NCBI GenBank assembly: GCA_022559845.1
Contig: CM040128.1
Coordinates: 79,237,247-79,301,246 of the forward strand
Direction of reading: 5' to 3'
DNA: 64,000 nucleotides
DNA from: Amorphophallus konjac
Lineage: Eukaryota > Streptophyta > Magnoliopsida > Alismatales > Araceae
The position numbers and the translations under genes are program-made. Below the pieces are notes generated by a model. That model made no database searches. It was given only the letters and a program-made list of their open reading frames with translations, and was not told where the DNA came from. Below, piece by piece: positions 1 through 8,755 of the stretch; within the stretch, counting starts at the first letter, position 1; every line of letters begins with the position of its first letter.

Positions 1-1760
1 TTTTTTGTTTTTTGGTGCAACACCTTAGAAAAATTGAAATTTTAGAAAATATATATTAGAATATTGACGATGTGGATCCGAGTACAAGGATATTAAGTTT
101 TTCCTTAGCAAAGTAATTCATTTAGTTAGCAAAGTAATTCATTTAGTTAAATTAAGAAATTAAATAATACTCTGAAAAATATTGACGAAGTTCATAAGAA
201 GACTTATATGATTTACATTTTGATGGAATGAATCAAAACAGAGTAAAAGATAGGTGATAGAAATTAGGTGATGCAATTAGATAATACAATTAGACGATGC
301 AATTGGACAATAGAAGCTAAATGATATAAATATACAATATAAAAATTAGATGATACGTATTTAGACGATGAAAGTTAGATGATAAATAATAAGTGATTGA
401 AAGTTAGACGATGAGTAGTAAGCGACATGGGACTTAGACAATAAAGAAATGGGCAAGAATTTTAGAGATATAAATAATATATAATAAGTAATATATGTCT
501 CCAAATGAGGACAAGTGAATCTCAAGTATTTCCACATGAGTACAGGTGGATTGTATAGGGTCATTGGTGATTGGTTATTATAGAAAATAAATAAATAGAT
601 AAGTATGAATTTTATACGTGCTTCTAGAAGGGGTCACGTGGACCAAAGAAAAATATGTAAATAAGATATATGAGTTTGTTGGTCACGATGGAGTTGGGAG
701 TATGTCCAAATTATAGACGTACCCTTACTAAGTCTATCATATGTGGAAATATTAATCCTTTATTTTTCTTAGGCACGGTGATTGAGAAAATCATTAAGTT
801 AATTAAAAAAGATTTGAAATTATGAATTATCTCTAGGGATTTGATAGGAATTAATTTCTACTACGGTTCATATTATGGTTATCTATATATATAAGAAGTA
901 CACATTATTTCGTAAGTGTTTGTTAGAAATAATACGAGTATACGAGAGTTAGAGTGGAAGAGAGAGAGAGAGAGAGAGAGTTAAAGAAGAAGAAGGTATA
1001 GATTTTTATTGTTAGTAATAATCAAGAGTATCAAATGTATTAGAAGATTTTGATCAGAGGAAAATATTCATCTAGTACGTAGGAATATGAAGGATATCTC
1101 CATTACCCAAGGATTGTCAAGAGGGCGAGCAAAAGTTTTAAAGAAGTACGAGAGAATCTTTGGGAACCACATCTTAAAGATAAGCATGTGATGAACTTAG
1201 CGCATGCTATTATTTATGTATGTTGTTGTTTTAATAGTATTTTGATAGTCAGAAATTGATTATAGTGAAGATTAATTGCAAAAATTTAAGAGATGATGCA
1301 TAATTAAGATTTTATGAATTACATATTAAATTATTAGATAAATGATTTGAATGTTGATGATTGTTTATCCAATTGGCCATCAACCGTAGTTGATATATCC
1401 ATAATATGCTTATTCAATTCAATTAAGGATTGTTCAGATAAAAGTTGATAAATAGATTTATATGAAATTAAATACATAGACAGTGTCATTTTAAGTAGGT
1501 AGGTTAATAATCTATACCAAGCATCCTCTACGAATTAACCCAACGTCCGAGGACAAACTGAATGTATTGATAGAAGTCAATCTTCCTGATCTTACACAAT
1601 TAATCAAGATCGATTGGCTCCCGACATGTAGGTCATTATCCCTTATGTTATGGTTTGCATGCACGTCTGAGTACTATAATATTATTACATATAATTAAGA
1701 TTAACTAGACTATAATTAGCCTTAATATATTAAAGGCACATATGAATATGACTGAGACTA
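1..1760. other. AT-rich non-coding DNA
   Basis: No credible coding region on either strand. The segment has loose repeats of the form AATTAGACGATG around 260-430, a TATA-like stretch near 885-895 and a GA microsatellite at about 959-980. The TATA stretch followed by CT/GA-rich sequence could be a decayed LTR, but I cannot define ends. Confidence 0.5.
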
Positions 1761-2120
1761 CACTACAAGAAAAATGGGAAATACCGACGTAATTTTTCGA
1801 CAGCAATATATCCGTCGGAAAGACGTCGGAACTATTATAACTTTCCAACGGAAGATATTCTGTCGCAAATCCGTCGGTAAATACAGATTGATTTCCGACC
1901 TATTATTTCGGGCAGAAATCTGTCTCTAAAAAGAGACAACTTTGAGACAATTTAAATTTCGTCGGAATTACGTTGGTAATTACCTACTGATTTTCGACAA
2001 CAAAATTTTCGTCACTAATATTTACATATATTTATGTAATAATTATCAGAAATAAACAGAAATATGTATATAAATTCCGACTTATTTCCGACTGAATAAG
2101 ATTCCATCGGAAACACCTGG
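1761..2120 (+). repeat. CACTA left terminus and sub-terminal repeats
   Basis: After the terminal CACTACAAG come repeated short units containing CCGACG, CCGTCGG and TTCCGAC in both orientations (for example near 1785, 1812, 1826, 1869, 1880). Sub-terminal arrays of this type bind the TNPA-class protein in En/Spm. The three bases before the terminus are CTA, so a 3-bp target duplication would be CTA, but the partner copy is not visible. Confidence 0.75.
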
Positions 2121-2159
2121 AATAGCTTATGTTTAACCATAATACGTATATGTAATAAA

Positions 2160-2440
2160 TAACAAAAATAAATATAAATATATCAATAGTTTAGCTAGAT
2201 AATATTCGAATTCGAATCCGTATTAATTAGCGGATAATATTCTAAATCGTATTTATTATTTCAGATACGGATAATATTAGAATTTGAATCGGACTGGATA
2301 CGGATATTATAATATTCGTTTCATAAAATATCCATTCGTAATAATATATATCATATAATATATATTTATGTAAATAATATAATATAAAATATATAATACA
2401 AAATATAAAATATAAAAAATATGATAAGATAGAAGATTGT
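2160..2440. other. AT-rich stretch with cryptic palindromes
   Basis: Non-coding. GGATAATATT and ATTCGAATTCGAATCCG-like words occur in both orientations between 2185 and 2330, followed by ATATAAAATATA runs. It looks like internal CACTA spacer; no gene is supported. Confidence 0.4.
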
Positions 2441-2762
2441 TACACTTCCCGAAACTATAATAACTACCACATTTTAACTATTTGACTTCTAAAATTAAAA
2501 CCGGCCGTAGCGAGACCCTTCAATTCGTCTTTAAAAACCTCAACTCATGAGTAGTTGGCATAAGTTGGGAGAGACCCTTCGTCTTCCACCGACTTTAGGT
2601 CTTCCACCGACTTTAGTAAACAAATACGAATACTTTACCAGCAACAAGAGTGCAGGACAGCAAGACTACAGGAGGGAGAGACGTGTGCGAGGAGCCACCA
2701 TTTTTTCTATTTGTTAATGCCCCCCCTCTCTCTCTCTCACACACTCTCTCTCTCTCTTTCAT

Positions 2763-2905
2763 TTGTCACCACTACAACTATTTTTCACGTTTAGACACCC
2801 ATTTATTACCCTTAGAAGCTATTTGTCACTCTTAGGACCCATTTGTCACCCTTACGACCGATTTGTCACCCTTAAGACACATTTCTTACCCTTAGAAGCC
2901 ATTTA
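2763..2905 (-). repeat. TTTGTCACCCTTA motif cluster (left side, inverted)
   Basis: About six copies of ATTTGTCACCCTTA-like units spaced roughly 20 bp, the reverse complement of the TAAGGGTGACAAAT units found on the right side of the same element. Opposite orientation at the two sides is what sub-terminal CACTA repeats show. Confidence 0.6.
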
Positions 2906-3331
2906 TTTTCCCCACATCCCTTGCTTTCCCCCCCTTGCCGTAGACCATCGCCACCTTGTCCCCGTGTGCCCACGGTTGCCCTGTGCACCCTCCCTCTCCT
3001 CCTCGAACCAGCACCGCCGTGAGTGCCGGCCAGCCCACCATCGCGCTCCCCCTTGCAGCCACTCCGGCAGAGCACTGCTGCCCCTCCGGTGCCATGCCAT
3101 GGCAGCCGGCCGCTGTTCCAGCCGGACCCGCCCACCGGCTGCCGTCCAGCACCGCTGCAGCCGCCGTCCTCGGCCGCCCATCGCCATTCCGCCATCGCCG
3201 CCCGCGCATGGCCTCTATAACATCACATCCAAGGTGTCACTACCATAGTTTAATCCCTCATGTCATGATTCCTAATTTCATCTCTCAGTTCATATGTTGG
3301 ATGTATTTTTATTTTGGTTAATATATTTTTC
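2906..3331. other. GC-rich leader followed by transposase 5' region remnant
   Basis: 2930-3220 is GC-rich and open in several frames on both strands, so the overlapping open frames are composition artefacts. It resembles in character the GC-rich leader at 40060-40200 before the fuller transposase copy. 3332-3380 (AGGATGTACAAAAGTG onward) matches 40682-40731 of that copy and ends where the inverted repeat begins. Confidence 0.5.
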
Positions 3332-3381
3332 AGGATGTACAAAAGTGAAAAATAGTCAATTTTTAAGGGAGATGATGTCGA

Positions 3382-3713
3382 AATTTTTTAGAATACTCGC
3401 TCCATTCAAATCACAATTTTGAAATAAGCTCTTTTCTGAAGCAGGTATCATGATCTCTCTCTTCTGGAGAATCAGCAGCGACCAACCTGTATGTGTAAAC
3501 CTTCTTGGTCTGTCCTGGTCTAAAAGTAGGACCAATGGCTTGGCGAGATACCAAAGCTATTGTTCGTGCTTTTAGACCAGGACAGACGAGGAAGGTTTAC
3601 ACATACAGGCTGGTCGATGTTGATTCTCCAGAAGAGAGAGATCATGATATCGGCTTCAAAAAAGAGCTTCTTTCAAAATTGTGGTTTGAATGGAGAGAGT
3701 ATTCTAAAAAATT
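3382..3713 (+). repeat. Inverted repeat made from a DRD1/CLSY-type SNF2 gene fragment
   Basis: Left arm 3382-3526 and right arm 3569-3713 are both 145 nt and align without gaps as reverse complements with 11 mismatches (92.4%). The loop is 42 nt. The + strand from 3538 through the right arm encodes a C-terminal SNF2 helicase fragment with [17 protein letters not shown], then DSPEE, then [13 protein letters not shown]. From memory of the family this matches the extreme C-terminus of the plant DRD1/CLSY remodelers that guide Pol IV and Pol V in RNA-directed DNA methylation. The left arm is the antisense copy. A transcript would fold into a long hairpin with perfect stretches up to 29 bp. Ordinary SNF2 proteins share RAFRPGQ-like motif VI but not the WFEW tail; clade assignment still needs a search. 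Confidence 0.8.
3532..3711 (+). pseudogene. SNF2 (DRD1/CLSY-like) C-terminal helicase fragment
   Basis: About 55 codons starting at an internal ATG. Visible are motif VI of the SNF2 helicase (RAFRPGQ), the following strand KVYTYRLV, an acidic SPEERDH turn and the [11 protein letters not shown] helix. DRD1/CLSY proteins are about 900-1500 residues, so this is only the tail, without ATPase motifs, and cannot work as a remodeler. The frame runs on into the flanking transposase remnant, which shows a fusion created by capture into the CACTA element. Its likely importance is as the sense arm of the hairpin, not as protein. Confidence 0.7.
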
Positions 3714-3724
3714 GGTGTCTCGGA

Positions 3725-3945
3725 GGATTCTAGTGCCGAAACTTTTCAATCAGACGGGGGTGACACTGCAGAGTTGGTTGCTTCTAATCTTCATCTGATC
3801 GAATCTGTCGAGCCACTTCGGTTGTGTATAGAGGACGAAGTGGAAGAAATCGATCCAACTGAGCTAAATGAAGCAATTGTTTGGCAGGAGGAGTCGTCTG
3901 AGAGAGGGGATTCTTCTGCAACTGGTGATGGTGGACGATGATCCA
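3725..3945 (+). pseudogene. CACTA TNP2-type transposase, 3' end remnant
   Basis: 3729-3900 aligns with 44226-44397, the acidic C-terminus of the fuller transposase copy, with about 14 mismatches in 172 nt. The shared part encodes the [23 protein letters not shown] segment and the following Glu-rich tail. Transposase sequence corresponding to about 40735-44215 is absent and replaced by the gene-fragment inverted repeat. Non-functional. Confidence 0.8.
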
Positions 3946-4103
3946 ACGGATATCTGTTGATTATAATTGTAATTGTAAAAAATGACACATTTGAATTAAT
4001 GTTATTGTAATTTCTTTTATTCATTGAGTTATATATTGTGTGGATTTTATCGGGGGATGTGTGTTTTATGTTGTGTTGTGTAGGTTGTGTGTATAATTAT
4101 AGT

Positions 4104-4290
4104 TTTAAAGGGTGATAAATGGATAACAGAAGTAAAAGATATGTTTTGAAGTGAAACAAAGGCGATGGCTGGCGAGCGATAAGGGTGACAAATAGATGCT
4201 GTGAGTGAAAAATAACCGTTAGCAGTAACAAATAACTCTGTAACGGTGACAAATATCTCATGGCAGTGAAACTTGAAGAAACTCAAGTTC
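4104..4290 (+). repeat. GTGACAAATAG motif cluster, copy A
   Basis: Contains GGGTGATAAATGG, GGGTGACAAATAG and related units. 4109-4380 matches 28661-28935, and 4109-4262 also matches 5024-5165. It lies just 3' of the transposase remnant, as expected for right-side sub-terminal repeats. Confidence 0.6.
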
Positions 4291-4436
4291 GTTTGAAGAG
4301 TTTAACCGTGTATGGGTTTCCTAACTCTACCAACACGGATTTGAAGCTTTCCTAGTCATCAAATGACACTGATTAAATGAAGCGAAACGTTTATATTATT
4401 TTTCTATCATTTTTCACAATTAGGTAGTTTTATATT

Positions 4437-4880
4437 ATTGTTATAGTGTTACATTTATTAATTATCAATTTTATATTTTTTATTTATTTTATAATTAATT
4501 TATTATTATATTGGTACATTTATTAATTATCATTTTTATGATTTTTATCATTTTCATAATTATTTTACTATTATTATGCTGTTACATTTATTAATTATCA
4601 TTTTTATATTTTTTCTTATTTTCAATTATTTCATCATTATTTTACCGTTACATTTATTAATTATCATTTTTAATTTTTTTAATTTTTGTCATTTTCATAA
4701 TTATTTAACTATTATTATGGTGCTACATTTATTAATTATCATTTTATATGATTTTTGTCTGTTTCATAATTTTTATTATTATTCTATTATATTTATAAAT
4801 TTTTAATTTGTATGATTTTTTAGTATTTTTAATTATTTTATTATAATTATAATAATATATTTATTAATTATCACTGTTAG
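4437..4880 (+). repeat. AT-rich tandem repeat, ~65-75 bp unit
   Basis: The word ACATTTATTAATTATCA recurs at about 4451, 4514, 4585, 4649 and 4725, with a weaker copy near 4857. The unit carries TTCATAATTATTT between copies. Non-coding; the open frame across it is low-complexity Phe/Leu/Ile. Confidence 0.65.
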
Positions 4881-4941
4881 ATAGAAAGAAGAACAAGTTT
4901 TGACGTTTTAGAGCTTGTAAGTCAGATAAGTCAAAATCAAG

Positions 4942-5165
4942 CACGATGGCTAACACCGCATAGTGGTGACAAATAGTCATCAGTGGTGAGAAATAGGTTT
5001 CAAGGCTGACAAATGTCTCCTAAGGGTGATAAATGGATAACAGAAGTAAAAGATATGTTTTGAAGCGAAACAAAGGTGACGGTTGACGAGCGATAAGGGT
5101 GACAAATAGATGTTATGAGTGACAAATAGCCATTAGTAGTGACAAATAACTCTGTAATAGTGACA
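4942..5165 (+). repeat. GTGACAAATAG motif cluster, copy B
   Basis: Starts CTAACACCGCATAGTGG and carries about eight GTGACAAAT-like units; matches 28586-28813. It stops abruptly at 5165 where CACTA left-terminus sequence begins. Confidence 0.6.
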
Positions 5166-5250
5166 AATAGCTCAGAAAAATGGGAAATACCGACGATATT
5201 ATCCGACTAAAAAGTTTTCGTCGAAAATACGTCGAAATGATTCGATTTCA
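5166..5250 (+). mobile_element. Truncated second CACTA left terminus
   Basis: GAAAAATGGGAAATACCGAC is shared with the terminus at 1761, but the CACTACAA end is lost and replaced by CTCA. CGTCG sub-terminal words follow. The direct orientation means this is not the right terminus of the element starting at 1761. Confidence 0.55.
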
Positions 5251-5387
5251 TGGTTTGTTTGTTATTTTCTTGCCTATGTGATAAATTATTTTATTTATTG
5301 ATTATCATTTTTATAGATTTTTTATTGTTATATTTATTTTCTCTTTTGGGTTCATCTTCCGTATGTGAGAGCAGCGAGTAAAATGAA

Positions 5388-5660
5388 TGATAAGGGTGAT
5401 GAATGCATATTATTGGTGACAAATAAGTTGACAGAGGCAACAAATGCACATTAGTGGTGACAAATAGGTTGACATGGGTGATAAATACGCATGAGGGGTG
5501 ACAAAAGACTCTTAACGGTGAAAAAATGCACAAAGGCGACGGCTCCCAGGGGCAAAGGCGGACGGCTCCTGCATGCTATAAGAGTGAAAGATGCCTATTA
5601 GTGGTGACAAATAGATCAACAGGGAAGACAAATACGCATGAAGGGTGACAAATGGATCCT
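5388..5660 (+). repeat. GTGACAAATAG motif cluster
   Basis: At least five GGTGACAAATA units (near 5408, 5455, 5497, 5602, 5643) with AAGACAAATACGCATGA between them. No coding potential. Confidence 0.55.
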
Positions 5661-6257
5661 AACGATGAACTATGAGCATGAAGATAAGCCCTACTAATAT
5701 TAGAACCATCGACAAATCCTGCTACTTATAGGGGAAGAACTCCCCTTCGTAAAGGTAACCCCTACCTGCGATGGATGGTATCCTTCATTTGACGACAACC
5801 ATATCACACAAAGATCAAACATCCATCATGCAAAGAAATGTTGCAGAAAAGAAATTATATTGATAGGGGAAGAGGGTACAAGCAGTTACTCGTTCTCTTT
5901 GGGACGGAACCTGTCAGGTTGGAGGCTCAAACGCTGCTTTCCCCTGATGGCTGGTCCGGCACTGGCAGGCCTTCCTTTCGAAAGCACAGCCTTTTGGCGG
6001 GAACCTGCTCTGACGAAGAATCTGACTTCTTAGACGACGACATCTTCATGAGAGCGTCTTTGACCGCCAAAGGAACTCAGGATGTCCTTAGGGTTCCCCA
6101 TAGAGTCTCTATTTATAGGAAGGAGATGAAACCCCCCGAGGGCAAAAGAGTCTTTGTCTCCCCAACTTTGTGGAAATCGAAGCGACGGGACCGCGAAGAT
6201 CGTTCCATCTCCCCCAACTTTTCTGACTCTCGGTCCTTCCTTTTTGTCGGTCATGAG
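5661..6257. other. LTR-like non-coding flank of element 1, ends in target duplication ATGAG
   Basis: An open frame from 5838 runs into the LTR of element 1 and has no recognisable domain, so I do not call it a gene. CTCTATTTATAGG at about 6108-6120 resembles an LTR TATA box, so this may be a fragment of another LTR. The last five bases, 6253-6257, are ATGAG, repeated at 28503-28507. Confidence 0.45.
6253..6257. repeat. Target site duplication, left copy (ATGAG)
   Basis: ATGAG directly precedes the 5' LTR and is repeated directly after the last LTR at 28503-28507. Five bases is the normal Ty3/gypsy integrase stagger. Confidence 0.9.
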
Positions 6258-6400
6258 TGTAGACACGCTAAAATTGACGCTATGTTGATCAAATCTCATG
6301 TCACTATGTTGACGCCCCAAAGTGAACTTCAATACATTCATAATATGAAATTTTTCTTTTTTTGTGTATTTTTTGATTTGTTCTTGCATTTTTGTGATTC

Positions 6401-6729
6401 ACGACCTGAAGAGGGGCGTGTTTTAAATAGCGACCTTATCTAGGGCGTGTTCAAAAGAAAGGACGACCAAATGTCAGGGCGTCAATTCCTGGTATTATCC
6501 GGTTTCAAAATAAATTTAAAATAAATTTAAATTATTGATTAACGTCCTTCCTCAGGGCGTGGTTTCAATTAACGCCTTCATCTCAGGCGTGTTCTCATAA
6601 TTTTCAAATGAAGTAAGTTTTATTGTCAAAATTAAATCCAAGAAGTGACGCCCTTGATTGTGGTCGTGTTTTGAGTAGCGTCTTGATGTAGGTCGTCAAT
6701 TTGTGATTTGACGCCCTTCTGAAGGTCGT
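6401..6729 (+). repeat. Palindrome array in U3 (8 copies)
   Basis: 19-20-nt imperfect palindromes at 6401, 6430, 6463, 6542, 6572, 6648, 6678 and 6711. The general form is ACGYCYT, about 5 nt, then ARGGCGT. The same eight recur in the two other LTRs. Confidence 0.85.
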
Positions 6730-6883
6730 ATTTTATCCTTCGGTGTCGTGTTTGAGTATGCCTTTCCTGAGTAGTTCCCTGCCTCCAATGGTCTCCTTGC
6801 TCGAATTGAGTTAGAGTTCTGCCTTCTTTGACCATTGCCTATCCTTATCTTCCCAAATTTGAGCTTATCTTTGATTGAAATCC

Positions 6884-6890
6884 TATAAAA
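6884..6890 (+). promoter_or_regulatory. LTR TATA box
   Basis: TATAAAA within CCTATAAAAGGATG, conserved in the other LTR copies at 26381-26387 and about 27760-27766. It lies 155 bp downstream of the last U3 palindrome, so the palindromes sit in the upstream promoter region. Confidence 0.7.
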
Positions 6891-7638
6891 GGATGCTCTG
6901 GTCGATCTAGACAGAGGTTGACGAGTCAGAGAGTTCACAGGTTACGATCAGAGGTTTACGAGTTCGGGAGTTACAGAGCTTCATCTTCCTCCTGTGCGAT
7001 TGTTTAGAAAGGGCTATGCTTCCTCTGCTTCCTCTGCTTCCGATCAACCGCGTCCACCTTGTTTCCCTTTACTGTCGTCAGGGACAGCAGGGTTTTTCAT
7101 TTATTCTGTTTGTGTTGCTTCGTCTTCATCCATCGTTCATCATCACTACGTTGTTTTCTTCTTTTTTTACATTAGCTTCATCATCACTGTGTTATCTTCT
7201 TTTACGTTTGCATTAGCTGCATCATATCTCCTCTTTCCCTGTTTCTTTAGGGGTTTTAAAACAAAATATGGTGCGCATGTTTTGTTCTTTTCTCATCTTC
7301 ATATCATCTTTGGGATTGATACTACGTGCACTTGGCTGATCCACTGCTTGTGTGTTTTGTCTCTTTTGCAAGGTAATCAATAAAGGAAAATCCCCCTTCA
7401 TCGGCCGGCCGGTTGAAGGAGGAGGAGGAATTCACAATCCATCCCGCGTTTTCTATTTTCCACCAGGTATTCGCGATCTTCTTTGTTTCTTCTTGAGGTA
7501 ACCCCTCTGGCGATCACCCTCCTTAGTAGCACCACATGCTTCTTTTCCTTATTATTATATCATCTCCCCCTTATTTTTGTTATGCTTTCTCATATTTAAA
7601 TTTCTTCTTCATGTGTGAATTTATCACAATCTACAAAT

Positions 7639-7655
7639 TGGCGATCACGGTGGGA
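7639..7655 (+). other. Primer binding site candidate
   Basis: TGGCGATCACGGTGGGA begins three bases after the LTR end. The TGG start fits the CCA end of a tRNA; I cannot say which tRNA. Confidence 0.6.
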
Positions 7656-7849
7656 CATCCACTGTTTTTCTTTTGATTACCATCTCCTATTGGCACCCAC
7701 GTGTGCCCTTTCCCCTTCGGCACCCACGTGTGCCCTTTCCCCTCGGTACCCACGGTACCCCTCCTCTTGTGCTCCACGGGCACCCTCCCTTGTGCACCCT
7801 GCACACTCCCCGGGATCAGCCAGTTTGTGATTGCACATTTCTTGAATTC

Positions 7850-8187
7850 ACGCCTCAAACAGAGGCGCCTTTTCTTTTAACGCCTTCATCCAAGGCGTTT
7901 TATTACTGTGTTACGTCTTCTGTCAAGACGTCTTTCATCATTTTACTGCTTTTATCACGCTACCTGTGAATTCACGCCCTGCCCTAGGGGGTTCTTTTGG
8001 TGCATAGCGCCTCACCTCAAGGCGCTTTTTCAGATTTGACGCCCTCACTCAGAGGCGTCCTTTTCATATTTAGCGCCTCAACCAGAGGCGTGTCTTTGTT
8101 TCTCACTGCTGGCTCATGGCCTCTCGCAGTGATTCACGACAGTGACCCTGTCGTTGCTTTGGTTGATAGCGACCTGCCCCAGGTCGT
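7850..8187 (+). repeat. Palindrome array in the gag leader (9 copies)
   Basis: Copies start at 7850, 7880, 7913, 7974, 8007, 8039, 8073, 8136 and 8169; eight are exactly 19 nt and one is 20. Several are perfect in the arms, for example ACGTCTT paired with AAGACGT at 7913. This 5' leader would be in the genomic RNA near where packaging and dimerisation signals usually lie. Confidence 0.85.
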
Positions 8188-8755
8188 CTCTTTCCTGCGT
8201 TTTACAGAAGCCTGCTTCCTATTGCTGTCTGTGATAGTTTGTTTGGTTATTACATTGCTTGCCTATATTGCTGTGATCTTATCATCTTATTTTGCATATT
8301 GTGGCATTTGGTTGAGAGACCTCCTCTCTCTACACTAGGATTCCACACACCTCTCTTGGAATCGGGACGACCCTCCATTGAGCATTCCGTCTCTTTGGAC
8401 CGGAAATCCCTTTTCCAAGACCTCCGTAAGTCCCCGCACCCGTGGATTCCCTCACGGACGCCGGGCTGGTTGTACCCTTGAAGTACCCGGAGTATAAAGA
8501 ACCTATCATTAGTGAGGAGAGAGAAAGAATCTAGTTGACCCGAAAGTTACACTTGGATCAACTAGGTTTCACATTGCAAACAGAAGTGAACTATTCAACA
8601 ATTTAGTCCACTCTAATCTCAAGCATAACACTAAAATCTTGCGTTCATCTCAACTTGGTTGGATACACTTACTTAGATTGATTTGTTTAGACTTGTTTGG
8701 ATTGAGTGGTTGTTTGTTTGATACTGCCTTTATAAAGTTGTCTCTCCTCTTAAAC

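Larger units (their letters stand above)
1761..5660 (+). mobile_element. CACTA (En/Spm) element, non-autonomous derivative
   Basis: The left end reads CACTACAAGAAAAATGGGAA, the classic CACTA terminal sequence, followed by sub-terminal CCGACG/CGTCGG repeats to about 2120. Inside are a transposase 3' remnant (3729-3945) about 92% identical to the transposase copy at 44226-44400, and clustered GTGACAAATAG motifs, inverted on the left side and direct on the right. Most of the transposase is missing and an inverted repeat of a host-type gene sits in its place. No matching right terminus ending CTTGTAGTG was found, so the right limit is a guess; a second, truncated left terminus lies at 5166. Confidence 0.72.
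6258..7635 (+). repeat. 5' LTR of element 1
   Basis: 1378 bp, starting TGTAGACACG and ending CACAATCTACA. U3 carries eight short palindromes at 6401-6729, a TATA box at 6884 and a Phe/Ser-rich open frame downstream that I take as non-coding. Same length as the LTR at 25755. Confidence 0.93.
7636..8755 (+). other. Element 1 leader (primer site to gag)
   Basis: No gene. It holds the primer site, a short duplication of a unit containing CACCCACGTGTGCCC at about 7688-7735, the nine leader palindromes and AT-richer sequence before the gag ATG. Confidence 0.7.

Noticed and set aside
2650..3321. Several overlapping open frames of 60-160 codons on both strands
   Set aside because: GC-rich and low-complexity, open in many frames at once, no domain; they lie in transposon leader sequence.
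5838..6443. 201-codon open frame
   Set aside because: Runs across the insertion junction into the LTR of element 1, so it cannot be an ancestral gene; no recognisable motif.
6994..7383. 129-codon Phe/Ser-rich open frame in the LTR (and copies at 26491 and 27870)
   Set aside because: Lies in R/U5, its ends differ between LTR copies, and its composition is pyrimidine-driven.
7850..8187. CRISPR-like spacing of repeats
   Set aside because: The repeats are palindromes with variable sequence and irregular spacing in a plant retrotransposon; no cas genes and no identical repeats.
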